33,098 nucleotides of DNA from an uncultured Desulfobacterales bacterium (GCA_945787595.1 CALZJV010000005.1:1-33098), one strand, 5' to 3'; shown: positions 1-8,322, counted from the first letter of the stretch. Program-made: numbers and translations. The notes: generated by a model from the letters alone, not told the origin.

Positions 1-134
1 GGTTTCATCTTGTTTTGCATCTTTAACTTCCGATTTTTTCTTAAATATTATCGATAAAACTCTCCACCCTCGGGTCCGGTCGGCCGGCCATGCAGCGATT
101 CAGAATGACAATGGCGCTTCCCACTCCCCTTCAA

Positions 135-383
135 ACAGATTTCAGAAAACAGATGTCAGATGACTGAAAACCAAGGACAGAAGTCAGAGGACTAGGATAG
201 AGAAACAGAGTTCAGATGACTTGAACCCGCTCCCGCTGCCCTATGCCCTGCGCCGTGAGCCTTGTACCTTCTGTCTTCTACCTTCTAACCTCTACCCTCA
301 ACCGTGCACCTATTAACCCTTCGCAATCCGTAACGCGAAACTCGCACCTCGTAACCCATAACGCAGCAACCGCAACCCCTAAC
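135..383. repeat. Degenerate 7-bp periodic spacer repeat
   Basis: From 135 the sequence can be cut into consecutive 7-mers with a persistent pattern. The first part alternates ACAGAnn, TCAGAnn and ACTnnnn. From about 234 the units become nnnnACC, nnnnGCC or nnnnAAC (for example TTGTACC, TTCTACC, TCGTAAC, CCGCAAC). Only one phase slip of 3 nt is needed, near 318-320. About 35 units run up to and into the stop codon of the cupin gene (379-381). This accounts for most of the 378-base gene-free start of the window; positions 1-134 show nothing recognisable. It is not a CRISPR, because there are no conserved repeats separated by spacers. Confidence 0.75.
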
Positions 384-960
384 CTTTTATGACCCAATGC
401 GCCTTGAGTGGACCGCTGGCGCCGTAGACCGGATCCATGCGCGGCAACGATACCCCGGCGATGCGGTCATCGGCCTGGGGCCTCTCACCGGCTTTGCCGT
501 AACACATATCGGGTCTCTGACTCGATGGATATGCTCCGACAACTCGAAAATTGCCGCCGGCAGCCAGGTTTTTGTGTGCCACACCGGCCGGGATGATGAC
601 GACATCCCCGCGACGAACCGTCAGCGTGATCCCCTTCTCACCACCCAATTGAACTTTGGCGTAACCGCCGAACACACCCAGAACTTCATGAGCTGTACTG
701 TGGTAATGATGAAATCCATAAATGCCGTTGCGCCAGGATCCGTTCCAGCCGTTAGACTCAAACAGATCCTCCACAATCGTGGCCGGATTGCTCTGTGGCA
801 GGGCCAACGCACCCTGATAGACCAGAAGCGGAAGTCTCTCATTGTTGGGGAAAGAACCATCGTCTTTTAAACACTGATTTATCACCTGACCCGACCGAAC
901 TGCGGCCTGCAAGCGATCAGCCTTATGGTTATCAGTACTGTTTTTACTCCAATGTTGCAT
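379..960 (-). CDS. Cupin-domain protein (YjlB/COG4297-like)
   Basis: A small soluble protein of 193 residues with a single cupin barrel. The central part shows a cupin motif 1 with clustered metal-ligand candidates (GFHHYHSTAHEVLGVFGG) and a motif 2 with RRGDVVIIPAGVAHKNL; the histidines and the glutamate are the expected metal ligands. The sequence resembles the YjlB-like cupins of unknown substrate. No signal peptide is seen, so it is probably cytoplasmic. I chose the ATG at 960; an in-frame TTG at 975 would add five residues, and neither has a strong Shine-Dalgarno sequence. The stop lies inside the 7-bp repeat region. It is separated from the HAD gene by about 290 bp in which I see nothing clear. 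The cupin assignment is firm; the function is unknown. Confidence 0.8.
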   Translation of the reverse strand: MQHWSKNSTDNHKADRLQAAVRSGQVINQCLKDDGSFPNNERLPLLVYQGALALPQSNPATIVEDLFESNGWNGSWRNGIYGFHHYHSTAHEVLGVFGGYAKVQLGGEKGITLTVRRGDVVIIPAGVAHKNLAAGGNFRVVGAYPSSQRPDMCYGKAGERPQADDRIAGVSLPRMDPVYGASGPLKAHWVIKG

Positions 961-1249
961 ATACAAAATGTCCAAGAATAATTAATGGTCCGTAATTATA
1001 TCCGATATCATAGTGAAAGCACCAATTTCTGGATATCATCTTTTATGAATTCCCAGTGAAATCCAAAAAAACATATCATAAATGGATTGAATTGCAAAAT
1101 TATGCTTTCAACCGGGGATCATGACACCTTGGCTGCGGATCAATTTAAAAGGATTCGGTTACGTGCCGGCCGTCGTGTTGCGAGAATGAATTTCCTCGAA
1201 AGATCAAGGCCTATAGCGAAAATTCCTCGGACACTCTCCGAAGCGACAG

Positions 1250-2119
1250 CTATCCGGGTCGGCGGGCCGGATGACCGTGCATGACGGACTTCATCGCGTA
1301 TGTCGGCAGGAGATGGTCATCCGTGGTGATTGTCACCCTGCTGGTGGCGCCGCTGCCAACCAGCACGGAATCGAGGCCGAAGGCGTGGGCGCCGCGAATG
1401 TCCGTTGCAAGCTGGTCGCCAATCATTACCATATCTCTGGTGCCACTGCGTCGCAATGCCTCCTTAAAAATAGCGCCATGGGGCTTGCCGAGCCTGTCAA
1501 ATTGCAAATGACGTCGTCCGCGATAGCGCTGGTGCAGCGCAGCTTCAAGGATCAGTGCGATACCGCCGCCGGTAATGCCGAACTCCTGATCGGATTTGGG
1601 ATAGATCAAATCGGGGTTGGGTAGCACCAGGTGAGCATTTTCGCCCTGATCGAGTTTGCGAATCAGTCCGGTTAATACGGTATCCACCGTTTCGAGGAAA
1701 GGGAAACCGGATTCGTCTCCGATTACCAGGACCTCAAATGTTTCTTCCGGAGGCACCACCACACCTCCGGCCAATTCCACGTAGCGGGCGCTGTCTTCAG
1801 GACCCAAGACAACGCAGCGTGAACCTGTCAGCCGGTTTTTGGTGAAGTAACCTTTTAACAAACCACCCGAGGTGATGATCCTGTCGGCTTCGATTGCCAG
1901 GCCCATGCTTTGGAACCGTGCAGCAGCAGTGGCCGGCAATCTGGAGGCGTCATTGGTCAGAATATAATAGGGTTTTGCGGCCCGATTAAGCTTCGTGATT
2001 AGCTCGGCGGCTCCCGCAAGGGTCCCAGATGCATGCACCAGGACACCGTAGGCATCCAGGAGCAGCACCTCATAACGGTCGATCAGTGTCTCAATGGTAG
2101 TTTGCGGTATTTTTTTCAT
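1250..2119 (-). CDS. HAD-superfamily class IIA hydrolase (NagD/TIGR01459-like)
   Basis: A 289-residue HAD hydrolase with the class IIA (NagD, p-nitrophenylphosphatase-type) layout, which has a cap domain between motifs II and III. Motif I is LLLDAYGVL with the nucleophile at Asp22. Motif II is the TND around Thr55. The conserved lysine is Lys212 (GKPHGAIFKEAL). Motif IV is MIGDQLATDIRGA, with Asp235 and Asp240. The residue two after the nucleophile is Tyr24 rather than the Asp that acts as acid/base in most HAD phosphatases; the related TIGR01459 group carries an aromatic residue there, so this may be a family trait. It probably hydrolyses a sugar or nucleotide phosphate in the cytoplasm, but the substrate cannot be read from the sequence. 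The ATG at 2119 lacks a clear ribosome binding site. Confidence 0.85.
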   Translation of the reverse strand: MKKIPQTTIETLIDRYEVLLLDAYGVLVHASGTLAGAAELITKLNRAAKPYYILTNDASRLPATAAARFQSMGLAIEADRIITSGGLLKGYFTKNRLTGSRCVVLGPEDSARYVELAGGVVVPPEETFEVLVIGDESGFPFLETVDTVLTGLIRKLDQGENAHLVLPNPDLIYPKSDQEFGITGGGIALILEAALHQRYRGRRHLQFDRLGKPHGAIFKEALRRSGTRDMVMIGDQLATDIRGAHAFGLDSVLVGSGATSRVTITTDDHLLPTYAMKSVMHGHPARRPG

Positions 2120-2204
2120 GCAATTGAAATTGATTTTAATGTCGTTTCATACGAGCGGCGCCTCTGGCCGCGAGCGTCCAGTCTGATCGGAGAAGAAACT
2201 GATG

Positions 2205-2239
2205 AACATCGAACATCGAACGTCCAACATCGAACATCG
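2205..2239. repeat. Five-unit 7-bp tandem repeat, unit AACATCG
   Basis: Five consecutive heptamers: AACATCG twice, AACGTCC, AACATCG twice. The middle unit is the variant one. The 16-mer ATGAACATCGAACATC at its left edge (2202-2217) recurs on the minus strand at 6193-6208, at the truncation point of the dppB remnant. It lies in the 356-bp gene-free stretch between the HAD and MFS genes. Confidence 0.85.
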
Positions 2240-2276
2240 AATAATGTATTCTGTCCGTTTTAAAAAAGATTTCGCG

Positions 2277-2320
2277 AAGCCTCCGGCTCGTAGGGGTTGT
2301 AGCGCCTGCGCCTCGGAGAG
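2277..2320. repeat. GC-rich interspersed spacer element, copy A
   Basis: An imperfectly palindromic GC-rich stretch beginning CTCCGGCTCGTAG and ending GCGCCTCGGAGAG. Related pieces (GGCTCGTAGCGCCTG, TACGCCTCGGAGAG) occur at 26503-26534, 28001-28030 and 29833-29895, always between genes. This suggests a small interspersed, possibly hairpin-forming element. Confidence 0.5.
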
Positions 2321-2329
2321 CGATTCCAT

Positions 2330-2364
2330 CATTCGTCATTCGTCAATCTTCATTCGTCATTTCA
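2330..2364. repeat. Five-unit 7-bp tandem repeat, unit CATTCGT
   Basis: Five heptamers: CATTCGT, CATTCGT, CAATCTT, CATTCGT, CATTTCA. The period and the variant third unit match the AACATCG array 90 bp away, although the unit sequence is different. Confidence 0.8.
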
Positions 2365-2475
2365 TGAAGTTTCATATGAGGTTTCGGGAATGGTGGTCCT
2401 GAAACCTTGAATCCCAATACCCCCCTCAAGAAGAAAAGACCATATTCTTTTTAATGTTATTTGGGAATCATCATA

Positions 2476-3726
2476 CTAGGAACCTTCGCTACGGTGAAGG
2501 GTCTCCTTCATAAGTAATGCGGCTGCCAAAGACAGCACGGCTCCTGCCAGGCAGATAAAAAACATGTGTCGAAAGCCGACTGTCGTATACTGGCCCTGGC
2601 CAAGACTCTGAGCCGTCAATACGGCGCCGATGAAGACCTGAAAGATTGCCCCGCCTGCGAATGGAAAAAGATTAATCGCACCGACAGCCGTTCCCGAGAT
2701 GGCAATGGGAAAAAGCTCCTTGGCGACCGCGGCAATGACCGGCCCAACGGCGCCACCTGAGAAAAAAAAACCGAAAAACAGGACGTAAAGTACGGGTAGG
2801 GCCATTGAGTCTACACAGACGCCCATGATTCCACTGACCACTAATAACATCACACTACAGCAGATAAGAATCGATTTTCTGCCGAAGCGATTGGCGGACC
2901 AGCCCAATAGCGGGCTGCCGAAGATCAATGCCAAGGCGAAGGTGGATAAAACCCCGCCGGCTGACGTTTTGCTAAGGCTGTAAACCTGCATCAGATATGG
3001 CCCGCCCCACAATCCACCGACAGCAAAGGATATGCCAATGACACAAAATGCCCAGACGGCCGGGGGCCAGAACCGACCCGAGGTGACGACCATCCACATG
3101 CCATTCATCAGGCCAATCTCTATTTGCGCTTCCTCGCGAACCGGGTTGATTGGAGGTAAGCCTATCTCAGATGGCCGGTTGCGGACAAACGCATATGCGA
3201 GTGCGGCCATCAGCAGGGTAATTATCCCGACGGATAAAAACGTCATTCTCCAACCGATGACGTTGCTGACCCACGCCAGAGGAGCACTGGAGGAGAGCGC
3301 CCCAATGCCGCCCATGGACATGAAGGCACTGCCCATGATGATAAATTGGCGTGGGGTGAACCATTCAGACAGCAGTTTGAAGTTGCAGACGAAGACGGTG
3401 GAGACACCGATGCCGACGAGTATCCGGCCCACGATGGCCACCGGCAAATTCGGTGAAAGGCCCATTACCACAGATCCGACACCGGCCAGAATCAAAAAAA
3501 CGGAGACGGTTTTTCGAGGGCCCCATGAATCCGCCATGAGGCCGGTGGGCAACTGCATGATGGCGTAAGAGTAGAAATATGCCGAACTCAGCACGCCCAG
3601 CAAGATCCCGGATATACCAAATGAGGACTGAATATCAAGGGCTATGACAGCCGGACACAGGCGATGGAAAAACACCAGGACGTAGCATAGAAATATGAGG
3701 AGGCAGATGAGGTATCGGTATGCTAT
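2476..3726 (-). CDS. MFS transporter, apparently starting at ATA
   Basis: A 12-TM major facilitator of 416 residues when read from 3726. The N-half has the family signature loop (GLMADSWGPRKT) after TM2 and FFHRLCPAVIALDI in TM1; the C-half has SANRFGRKS, the repeated loop motif. It resembles the sugar-phosphate/organic-anion permease branch, but the substrate is unknown. The open frame continues upstream to a TTG at 3900, but that extension encodes unlikely sequence overlapping an older remnant. AAGGAG (3735-3740) lies 8 nt before an ATA codon at 3724-3726, with no ATG, GTG or TTG at that place. Either ATA is used as a rare start or a former ATG has mutated. Its neighbours in the peptide-uptake locus are decaying, so it may be inactive. 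Confidence 0.75.
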   Translation of the reverse strand: MAYRYLICLLIFLCYVLVFFHRLCPAVIALDIQSSFGISGILLGVLSSAYFYSYAIMQLPTGLMADSWGPRKTVSVFLILAGVGSVVMGLSPNLPVAIVGRILVGIGVSTVFVCNFKLLSEWFTPRQFIIMGSAFMSMGGIGALSSSAPLAWVSNVIGWRMTFLSVGIITLLMAALAYAFVRNRPSEIGLPPINPVREEAQIEIGLMNGMWMVVTSGRFWPPAVWAFCVIGISFAVGGLWGGPYLMQVYSLSKTSAGGVLSTFALALIFGSPLLGWSANRFGRKSILICCSVMLLVVSGIMGVCVDSMALPVLYVLFFGFFFSGGAVGPVIAAVAKELFPIAISGTAVGAINLFPFAGGAIFQVFIGAVLTAQSLGQGQYTTVGFRHMFFICLAGAVLSLAAALLMKETLHRSEGS

Positions 3727-3740
3727 GGTTATCTCTCCTT
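3724..3740 (-). promoter_or_regulatory. Shine-Dalgarno AAGGAG followed by ATA start position
   Basis: On the minus strand AAGGAG (3735-3740) is followed by 8 nt and then ATA (3724-3726), in frame with the first transmembrane helix of the MFS protein. This spacing decides the start, although the codon is non-canonical. Confidence 0.5.
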
Positions 3741-3790
3741 TTTCAAAATTTTCCGATCGTCGGCGGTCCGTCCCGGTGGTTCTCAGGCCG

Positions 3791-3997
3791 CTATTGATGC
3801 AATTCGCGACCGCGCGGGACCCACTGGGTGGGATTGTCCCACTCGACCGTCTTCCAGGGGATTTTCTCCGGTGCATACCGCTATTTTTCGAAATTTTCAA
3901 TCATTTTCAGTGGCCCAGCACCCTCCGGGCCGTGATAAACGACGAGCCATGACAATTTTTGCAGTGCAACAGCTTCGGCAGTCGTACGTTTAGGCTG
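3791..3997 (-). pseudogene. Possible coding remnant of unknown family
   Basis: One minus-strand frame reads as protein-like sequence across an internal TAG. The first part contains LVVYHGPEGAGPLKMIENFE and, after the stop, the same frame continues with APEKIPWKTVEWDNP and ends at TAG (3791-3793). The charged and aromatic composition looks like a real protein end rather than random sequence. I do not recognise the family. It lies between the dead dppD and the MFS gene, where dppF or a peptide-processing enzyme would often be found, but it does not look like DppF. The call rests on composition only. Confidence 0.25.
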
Positions 3998-4012
3998 TCA
4001 GCGGCTAATCGT

Positions 4013-5899
4013 TTAGCGGGAATGGCAGGCCATGTATTCGCCTTCGGCAACCTGCGTAATTGACGGTGGGTTATCCCGGCACAGATCCCGGGCGTGCGAG
4101 CAGCGGGTTCCAAAAACACAGCCGGCAGGTCAAAAGGGCTGGTTACCTCGCCTTCAATGGCGAATGTTCTTTACGCGTCTCCGGATCCGCGACAAAGACA
4201 CTGTCTGCCAAGGCTCTGGTGTAAGGATGCCGGGGGGCAACAGACACTTTATCGGCCGGCAGAATTTCCACCACGCGGCCAAGATACATGACCACTGCTC
4301 GATAGCAAAAATAATCCACCAGAGCCAGGTCATGGGAGATGAAGAGATAGGTTAAATTAAATTGTTCGCGCAGCTGCTGAAGCAACAGGATCACCTGGGC
4401 CTGGACTGAAACATCCAGCGCGGCGGTCGGTTCATCCAGAATGACAAACTCCGGGGTCAGGGCCAGCGCTCTTGCAATGACTACGCGTTGTTTTTGTCCC
4501 CCGGAAAGCTGATACGGGTATTGGAAATAAACGCGTTCGGGATTGGGAATTTGCAACGATGCCATCAGATCGATGGTCCGTTGCCTATCCTCGGGTTTTG
4601 ATATATCCAGATGCAACAACATGCCTTCGACGATCTGCTCACCCACCCGATAGACCGGATCCAGCGAGGTCATTGGATTCTGCGAGATCAAAGACAGTTT
4701 GGCCCCCCGGTACGTTTGCCACTGTTTTTCCGAAAAAGACAAAAGATCTTTGCCCATGAAGATAATGCGGCCCTCTGTGACTTCACCGTTGATAAAGGGC
4801 AGCAAACCCATAGCGGCCTGAGCGGTGACCGAATTTCCGGAGCCGGTCTCACCGACCAGTCCCATGGCTTTTCCCGGTTCGATTTCAAAGCCGACATCGT
4901 CAAGAGGCTCAACATAACCGTCTTCTGTTTTGAAGCGTGCCCGTAATGATTCTACTTTCAGCAATGGCATGCGGGCGACTCCTTGTAACGAGGAACTTGT
5001 ATCTTTGATGTCCAGAAAATCCACCAATGCGTCACCGAATAGGTTAAACCCAAGCACGGTGATCATCATGGCCAGGCCGGGGAAGATAATCACCCAGGGA
5101 GATATAAACAGGTAGGCGGTACCACTGCTCATCATCGCACCCCAGCTTGGCTGCGGCGGCTGGGCTCCGAGGCCCAAAAAGCCTAATGTGGCTTCGAGTA
5201 CGATCGCCTGTCCGACACCAATGGTCGCGGCAACGACCACCGGCCCGATGGCGTTGGGAAACAGATTTTTAAACAGGATGGTGAAATCGCTGGCCCCAAG
5301 TGAACGGGTGGCTTCAACGTATACCTCGTTTTTCAGGATGAGAATCTGACCGCGAATCAGACGGGCGTGCTGGGCCCAGTAGGTAATCGCAATCGCTACA
5401 ATCACACACTCGACCCCGGCGCCGATGATCGCCACCAGTAGAAGGGCAACCAGAATCTCGGGCAGCGACCAGGTAAGATCGGCAATGGTCGTCAGCGCAT
5501 GGTCGATCCAGCCGCCGTAATAGCCTGCGATGGAACCGATGAGCACCCCGATGATGACGTTGAGACCTACCGAAACCACACCCACATAGACGGAAATGCG
5601 GGAACCGTAAATGACCCGGCTGAGCACATCACGGCCGAATTCATCGGTCCCCATCCAATGTTCTCCGGAAGGCGGGAGATACATTGAGCTTAGTTCCTGC
5701 TCCTTGTAAGAATAGGGCGCAAGCATATCTGACAGGCTTGCAACGCTGACCAGGGCGATGATAATGACGGAACCAATTACGCCCAGGCGGTTGGCGGTGA
5801 ATCTACGCCATAGTCGCCGCCGTTGGCCCAAGGGCATCATTGCCATCTCGGAACCGCCAATGTTCACCAAATTTTGGATGATTTCTTTTTTTTAAACAT
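4013..5899 (-). pseudogene. Fused DppC-DppD peptide ABC transporter permease/ATPase, decayed
   Basis: The open frame 4143-5870 encodes an inner-membrane permease of the DppC type (HWMGTDEFGRDVLSR, then an EAA-like loop EATRSLGASDFTILFKNLFP) joined without a stop to a DppD-type ATPase (LSGGQKQRVVIARAL, Walker B FVILDEPTAALD). Several defects are visible. (1) The natural ATG at 5899, 3 nt after the dppB stop, is out of frame by one base at the A8 run (5886-5893); with nine A it would read MFKKKEIIQN and join the ORF. (2) The Walker A lysine is Asn (GETGSGNS, codon 4833-4835). (3) The 3' end is frameshifted near 4162 and again near 4123-4127; the lost frames encode IEGEVTSPFDLP and CVFGTRCSHARDLC, ending at TAA (4013-4015). 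Permease-ATPase fusions are known in this family. Together the lesions indicate a non-functional gene. Confidence 0.85.
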
Positions 5900-5902
5900 A
5901 GG

Positions 5903-6180
5903 TCACCGGTGCTGATCCCTCACCCTGGGGTTGGCAAAGGCATACAGGATATCTGCCAGAAAGGTTCCCAGTATGATGCCCATGGCCAGCAGCAGGAACG
6001 CACCTTGTATCACCGGATAATCCCGGCGATACAATCCTGTTATTAAAAGCTGCTCGAGCCCTGGCGGGCGAATACGATTTCAACGGTTACCGCACCTCCC
6101 AACACCCATCCCAGTCGCAGTCCCAGTATAGTAATTACCGGAATCAGTGCGTTTCGCAGGTTACGTTTATGCCGGATGGG
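5903..6180 (-). pseudogene. DppB-type permease, C-terminal stub with frameshift
   Basis: Only about the last 90 codons of a DppB/OppB-type inner-membrane permease remain. The frame LRNALIPVITILGLRLGWVL, then VEIVFARQG, breaks at 6059-6060, where one base of the glycine codon is missing. It continues in the next frame as LEQLLITGLYRRDYPV and NPRVRDQHR, stopping at TGA (5903-5905). The N-terminal two thirds, including the first membrane segments, are absent. Sequence identical to the 7-bp spacer repeat (6193-6208) adjoins the cut. It lies between the intact binding protein and dppCD, the standard operon position. Confidence 0.85.
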
Positions 6181-6192
6181 GTTGTTTTGAAT

Positions 6193-6208
6193 GATGTTCG
6201 ATGTTCAT
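6193..6208 (-). repeat. Copy of the AACATCG-type spacer repeat at the dppB breakpoint
   Basis: Minus-strand ATGAACATCGAACATC, an exact 16-base match to the plus strand at 2202-2217. It lies about 12 bp from the point where recognisable DppB sequence starts. The rest of the 6209-6336 spacer holds a G/C-run dyad (ACACCCCC near 6271 with GGGGGTGT near 6300) that may have ended transcription of the binding-protein gene. Confidence 0.7.
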
Positions 6209-6336
6209 ATTTTTTTTCAGTAAACCTTCCACAGGTCCCAGCTTAAAATAACTTAACGCTGATGGAGAACACCCCCGAGCCCGTGTTCCTAAAGGGAGGG
6301 GGGTGTGAAGAATCCGGCTTCACTGATATGATCGAA

Positions 6337-7920
6337 TTATTTCAGGTCGTAATCCAGGATGGTAGCACCGACAAGTCTGTTTTCCATCAGCGGATCCGGC
6401 AGGATCACGCGATCGTTCACGGCAAAAATTTGATCTGGTAAATATATCGGTGCCCAGACATACTGACTGAGCACATAGCTGTGGTACTCCTTAAAATTTT
6501 CAATGCGCTCCTCCATGGAACGGGCGCGGGTCATGGATTTTTGCATCAGATAATCCGACTCGTTGTCGTGCCACATGGCTGCATTGGGATACCCCATGCG
6601 TTTGGAATTTAAAAACCATTCCAGAATATCCGCATTTTCCCAGCTGTAAGAGCGAACCGCCAGCTGCTGCTCACCTTTGCGCAGTTGGGTCCGGATCGTG
6701 CTGGGGTCCAGCAGGGTAATTTTAGCGTCGACACCCACTTTGGCCAGTTGGGCCCGGATCACTTCCACCACACGGCGGTAAGTGGATTCGTTTTTGGCCC
6801 ACGTCTTTAACTCCAGACGCTTGCCGTCCTTGTTGACCCGGATACCGTCTGCTCCGGGTTTCCAGCCGGCTTTTTCCAGAGCTTCTTTGGCGGCCTCCTG
6901 GTTGTGGTAAATTTTATACTCCTCTGCCACGTTGCTGGACGGCAGGGAAGCTATCAGATACGTGTGCGCCGGTTTACCGGCACTGGCAAATACATTTTTT
7001 GTGATGGAGTCCTGGTCGATCGCCAGGGCGATGCCTTTGCGCACCATCCGGTCGTTCAGCGGTTCGGACTGGGTGTTCATGATCATGTGAAAGAGGACGG
7101 TGCCGGGCAGCCTGATCACATTGAGTTTGGAATCCTGTTTAACTTTCTCCAGAAACATGGTGGGCACCGAAAACAACACATCGAGTTTGCCGGTCTTTAA
7201 CTCCAGAAACCGGGTGGATTCATCTTTAATTTCACGGTAGACGACTTTGTCTATCTTCGCGGGCCCCTTGTTTTTTGCAAACCCCGGACCCCAGTTGTAT
7301 TCCGGGTTTTTCACCACGGTCAGGTTGTCTCCCGGTTTCCAGGATTTGTATTTATACGGTCCGGATCCAATGACGTATTTGATGCCGTATTCCTCGCCGT
7401 ATTTCTTGTAAGCTTCCATGCTGGGAATGCACATGAAGGTTGTCGACATATTAAAGAGCATGTTCGGTTCAGGATTTTTTAAATAGATGGTAATGGCGTG
7501 AGAGTCATTGATTTCGACGCGGTCGATACCCGCGACCATGTAGGCGGAAGGACCGGTCGCCATTTCTTTGAAAAACCACTTGGTGACCTCAGCGTTAAAC
7601 GGAGAACCATCGTGAAACTTCACCCCTTTTTTTAATTTCATTTTCCAGACCAGTCCGTCCTCGCTGATATTCCAGGACTCAGCCAGGCCCGGATAGAACT
7701 TACCGTTCTGATCCCTTTCAATAAAGCGATCATAAATCAGCCACATGGCGATGTGAGACAACTCGACTTTGATCGGATTGAAGGTGGTGACGCCCAGTTC
7801 GTTGGGGTTCCCCGATACATAGAGCACTTTTTCGGCCGATGCGGATACGGGACTCAATCCCAAAGCCATCAGCGATACCAATCCGATAATTCCCAGAATT
7901 AATCCATTTTTAGATCTCAT
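6337..7920 (-). CDS. Peptide/nickel-type ABC transporter substrate-binding protein (SBP_bac_5)
   Basis: A 527-residue periplasmic solute-binding protein of the DppA/OppA family, of normal length. It has a Sec signal peptide (positively charged start, hydrophobic stretch to about residue 24, SASAEK cleavage region). Family signatures include the early LYVSGNPNELGVTTFNPI, the SWNISEDGLVWKMKLKKGVK block typical of SBP_bac_5, KFHDGSPFNAEVTKWFF, and GSGPYKYKSWKPGD. In a working system it would deliver a peptide or similar ligand to a DppBCDF complex. Here the downstream permease and ATPase genes are broken, so it is the only intact part. The adjacent D-aminoacylase remnant suggests the original ligand was an N-acyl-D-amino acid or a D-residue peptide. 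The start is the ATG at 7920, preceded by AAAGGGAGAAAGT. Confidence 0.9.
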   Translation of the reverse strand: MRSKNGLILGIIGLVSLMALGLSPVSASAEKVLYVSGNPNELGVTTFNPIKVELSHIAMWLIYDRFIERDQNGKFYPGLAESWNISEDGLVWKMKLKKGVKFHDGSPFNAEVTKWFFKEMATGPSAYMVAGIDRVEINDSHAITIYLKNPEPNMLFNMSTTFMCIPSMEAYKKYGEEYGIKYVIGSGPYKYKSWKPGDNLTVVKNPEYNWGPGFAKNKGPAKIDKVVYREIKDESTRFLELKTGKLDVLFSVPTMFLEKVKQDSKLNVIRLPGTVLFHMIMNTQSEPLNDRMVRKGIALAIDQDSITKNVFASAGKPAHTYLIASLPSSNVAEEYKIYHNQEAAKEALEKAGWKPGADGIRVNKDGKRLELKTWAKNESTYRRVVEVIRAQLAKVGVDAKITLLDPSTIRTQLRKGEQQLAVRSYSWENADILEWFLNSKRMGYPNAAMWHDNESDYLMQKSMTRARSMEERIENFKEYHSYVLSQYVWAPIYLPDQIFAVNDRVILPDPLMENRLVGATILDYDLK

Positions 7921-8085
7921 CTACTTTCTCCCTTTAAGATTCATAGCTAAACCAAAGTTCGTCCAGCGTTCACATAGAATTGATTTTTAACCTTTTCTCT
8001 GTGCTCTCGGTGCCATCGGTGGTGAAATATTACGGTACCATATTTTCTGTATGTATGCATTTACTAACACGACGATTTCGGCAAA

Positions 8086-8322
8086 TCAAGCACGGTTTCT
8101 TCTTAACACCTTGCCCGGCAAACGCCCGGTGTGTTCACCATTGGAAATGACCCGCTGTCCGTTGACCAGCACATGATGGATTCCTGTGGGATACTGATGA
8201 GGATTTTCAAAAGTAGCGTTGTCGGCGATTTGGGTCTCATCAAACACGGCAATATCGGCCAAATAAGGTTTTTGGCCGGACCAATCGATAATTTTACCGT
8301 TATGGATGATGATGTCAAACAT
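8086..8322 (-). pseudogene. D-aminoacylase / N-acyl-D-amino-acid deacylase with large internal deletion
   Basis: This 78-codon frame joins the two ends of an enzyme that is normally near 480-530 residues. It begins with the amidohydrolase N-terminus MFDIIIHNGKIIDWSG and passes directly into the C-terminal signature DETQIADNATFENPHQYPTG, then VLVNGQRVISNGEHTG and LPGKVLRR. All metal-binding and catalytic residues of the barrel are missing. The junction lies at LADIAVFD. ADIA-type sequence is expected both near the N-terminus and before the C-terminal FDP/FDE block, so deletion between short direct repeats is likely. The frame stayed open, so a gene caller would report a small protein. The ATG at 8322 follows GGGGCAGATA. 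It stands at the head of the decayed peptide-uptake locus. Confidence 0.85.

Noticed and set aside
135..383. Possible CRISPR array or telomere-like array
   Set aside because: The repeats are 7-bp, contiguous and degenerate, with no conserved direct repeat or spacers.
1087..1284. Plus-strand 65-codon frame upstream of and overlapping the HAD gene
   Set aside because: No ribosome site, no recognisable motif, and its 3' end overlaps the HAD coding sequence in antisense.
3907..4119. Minus-strand frame containing CKNCHG, suggesting a c-type cytochrome fragment
   Set aside because: Only one CxxCH-like site, and the frame is explained by the frameshifted end of dppD plus another remnant.
5892..6083. 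Minus-strand 63-codon frame as a separate small gene
   Set aside because: The neighbouring frame clearly encodes the DppB C-terminus; this one is its shadow.
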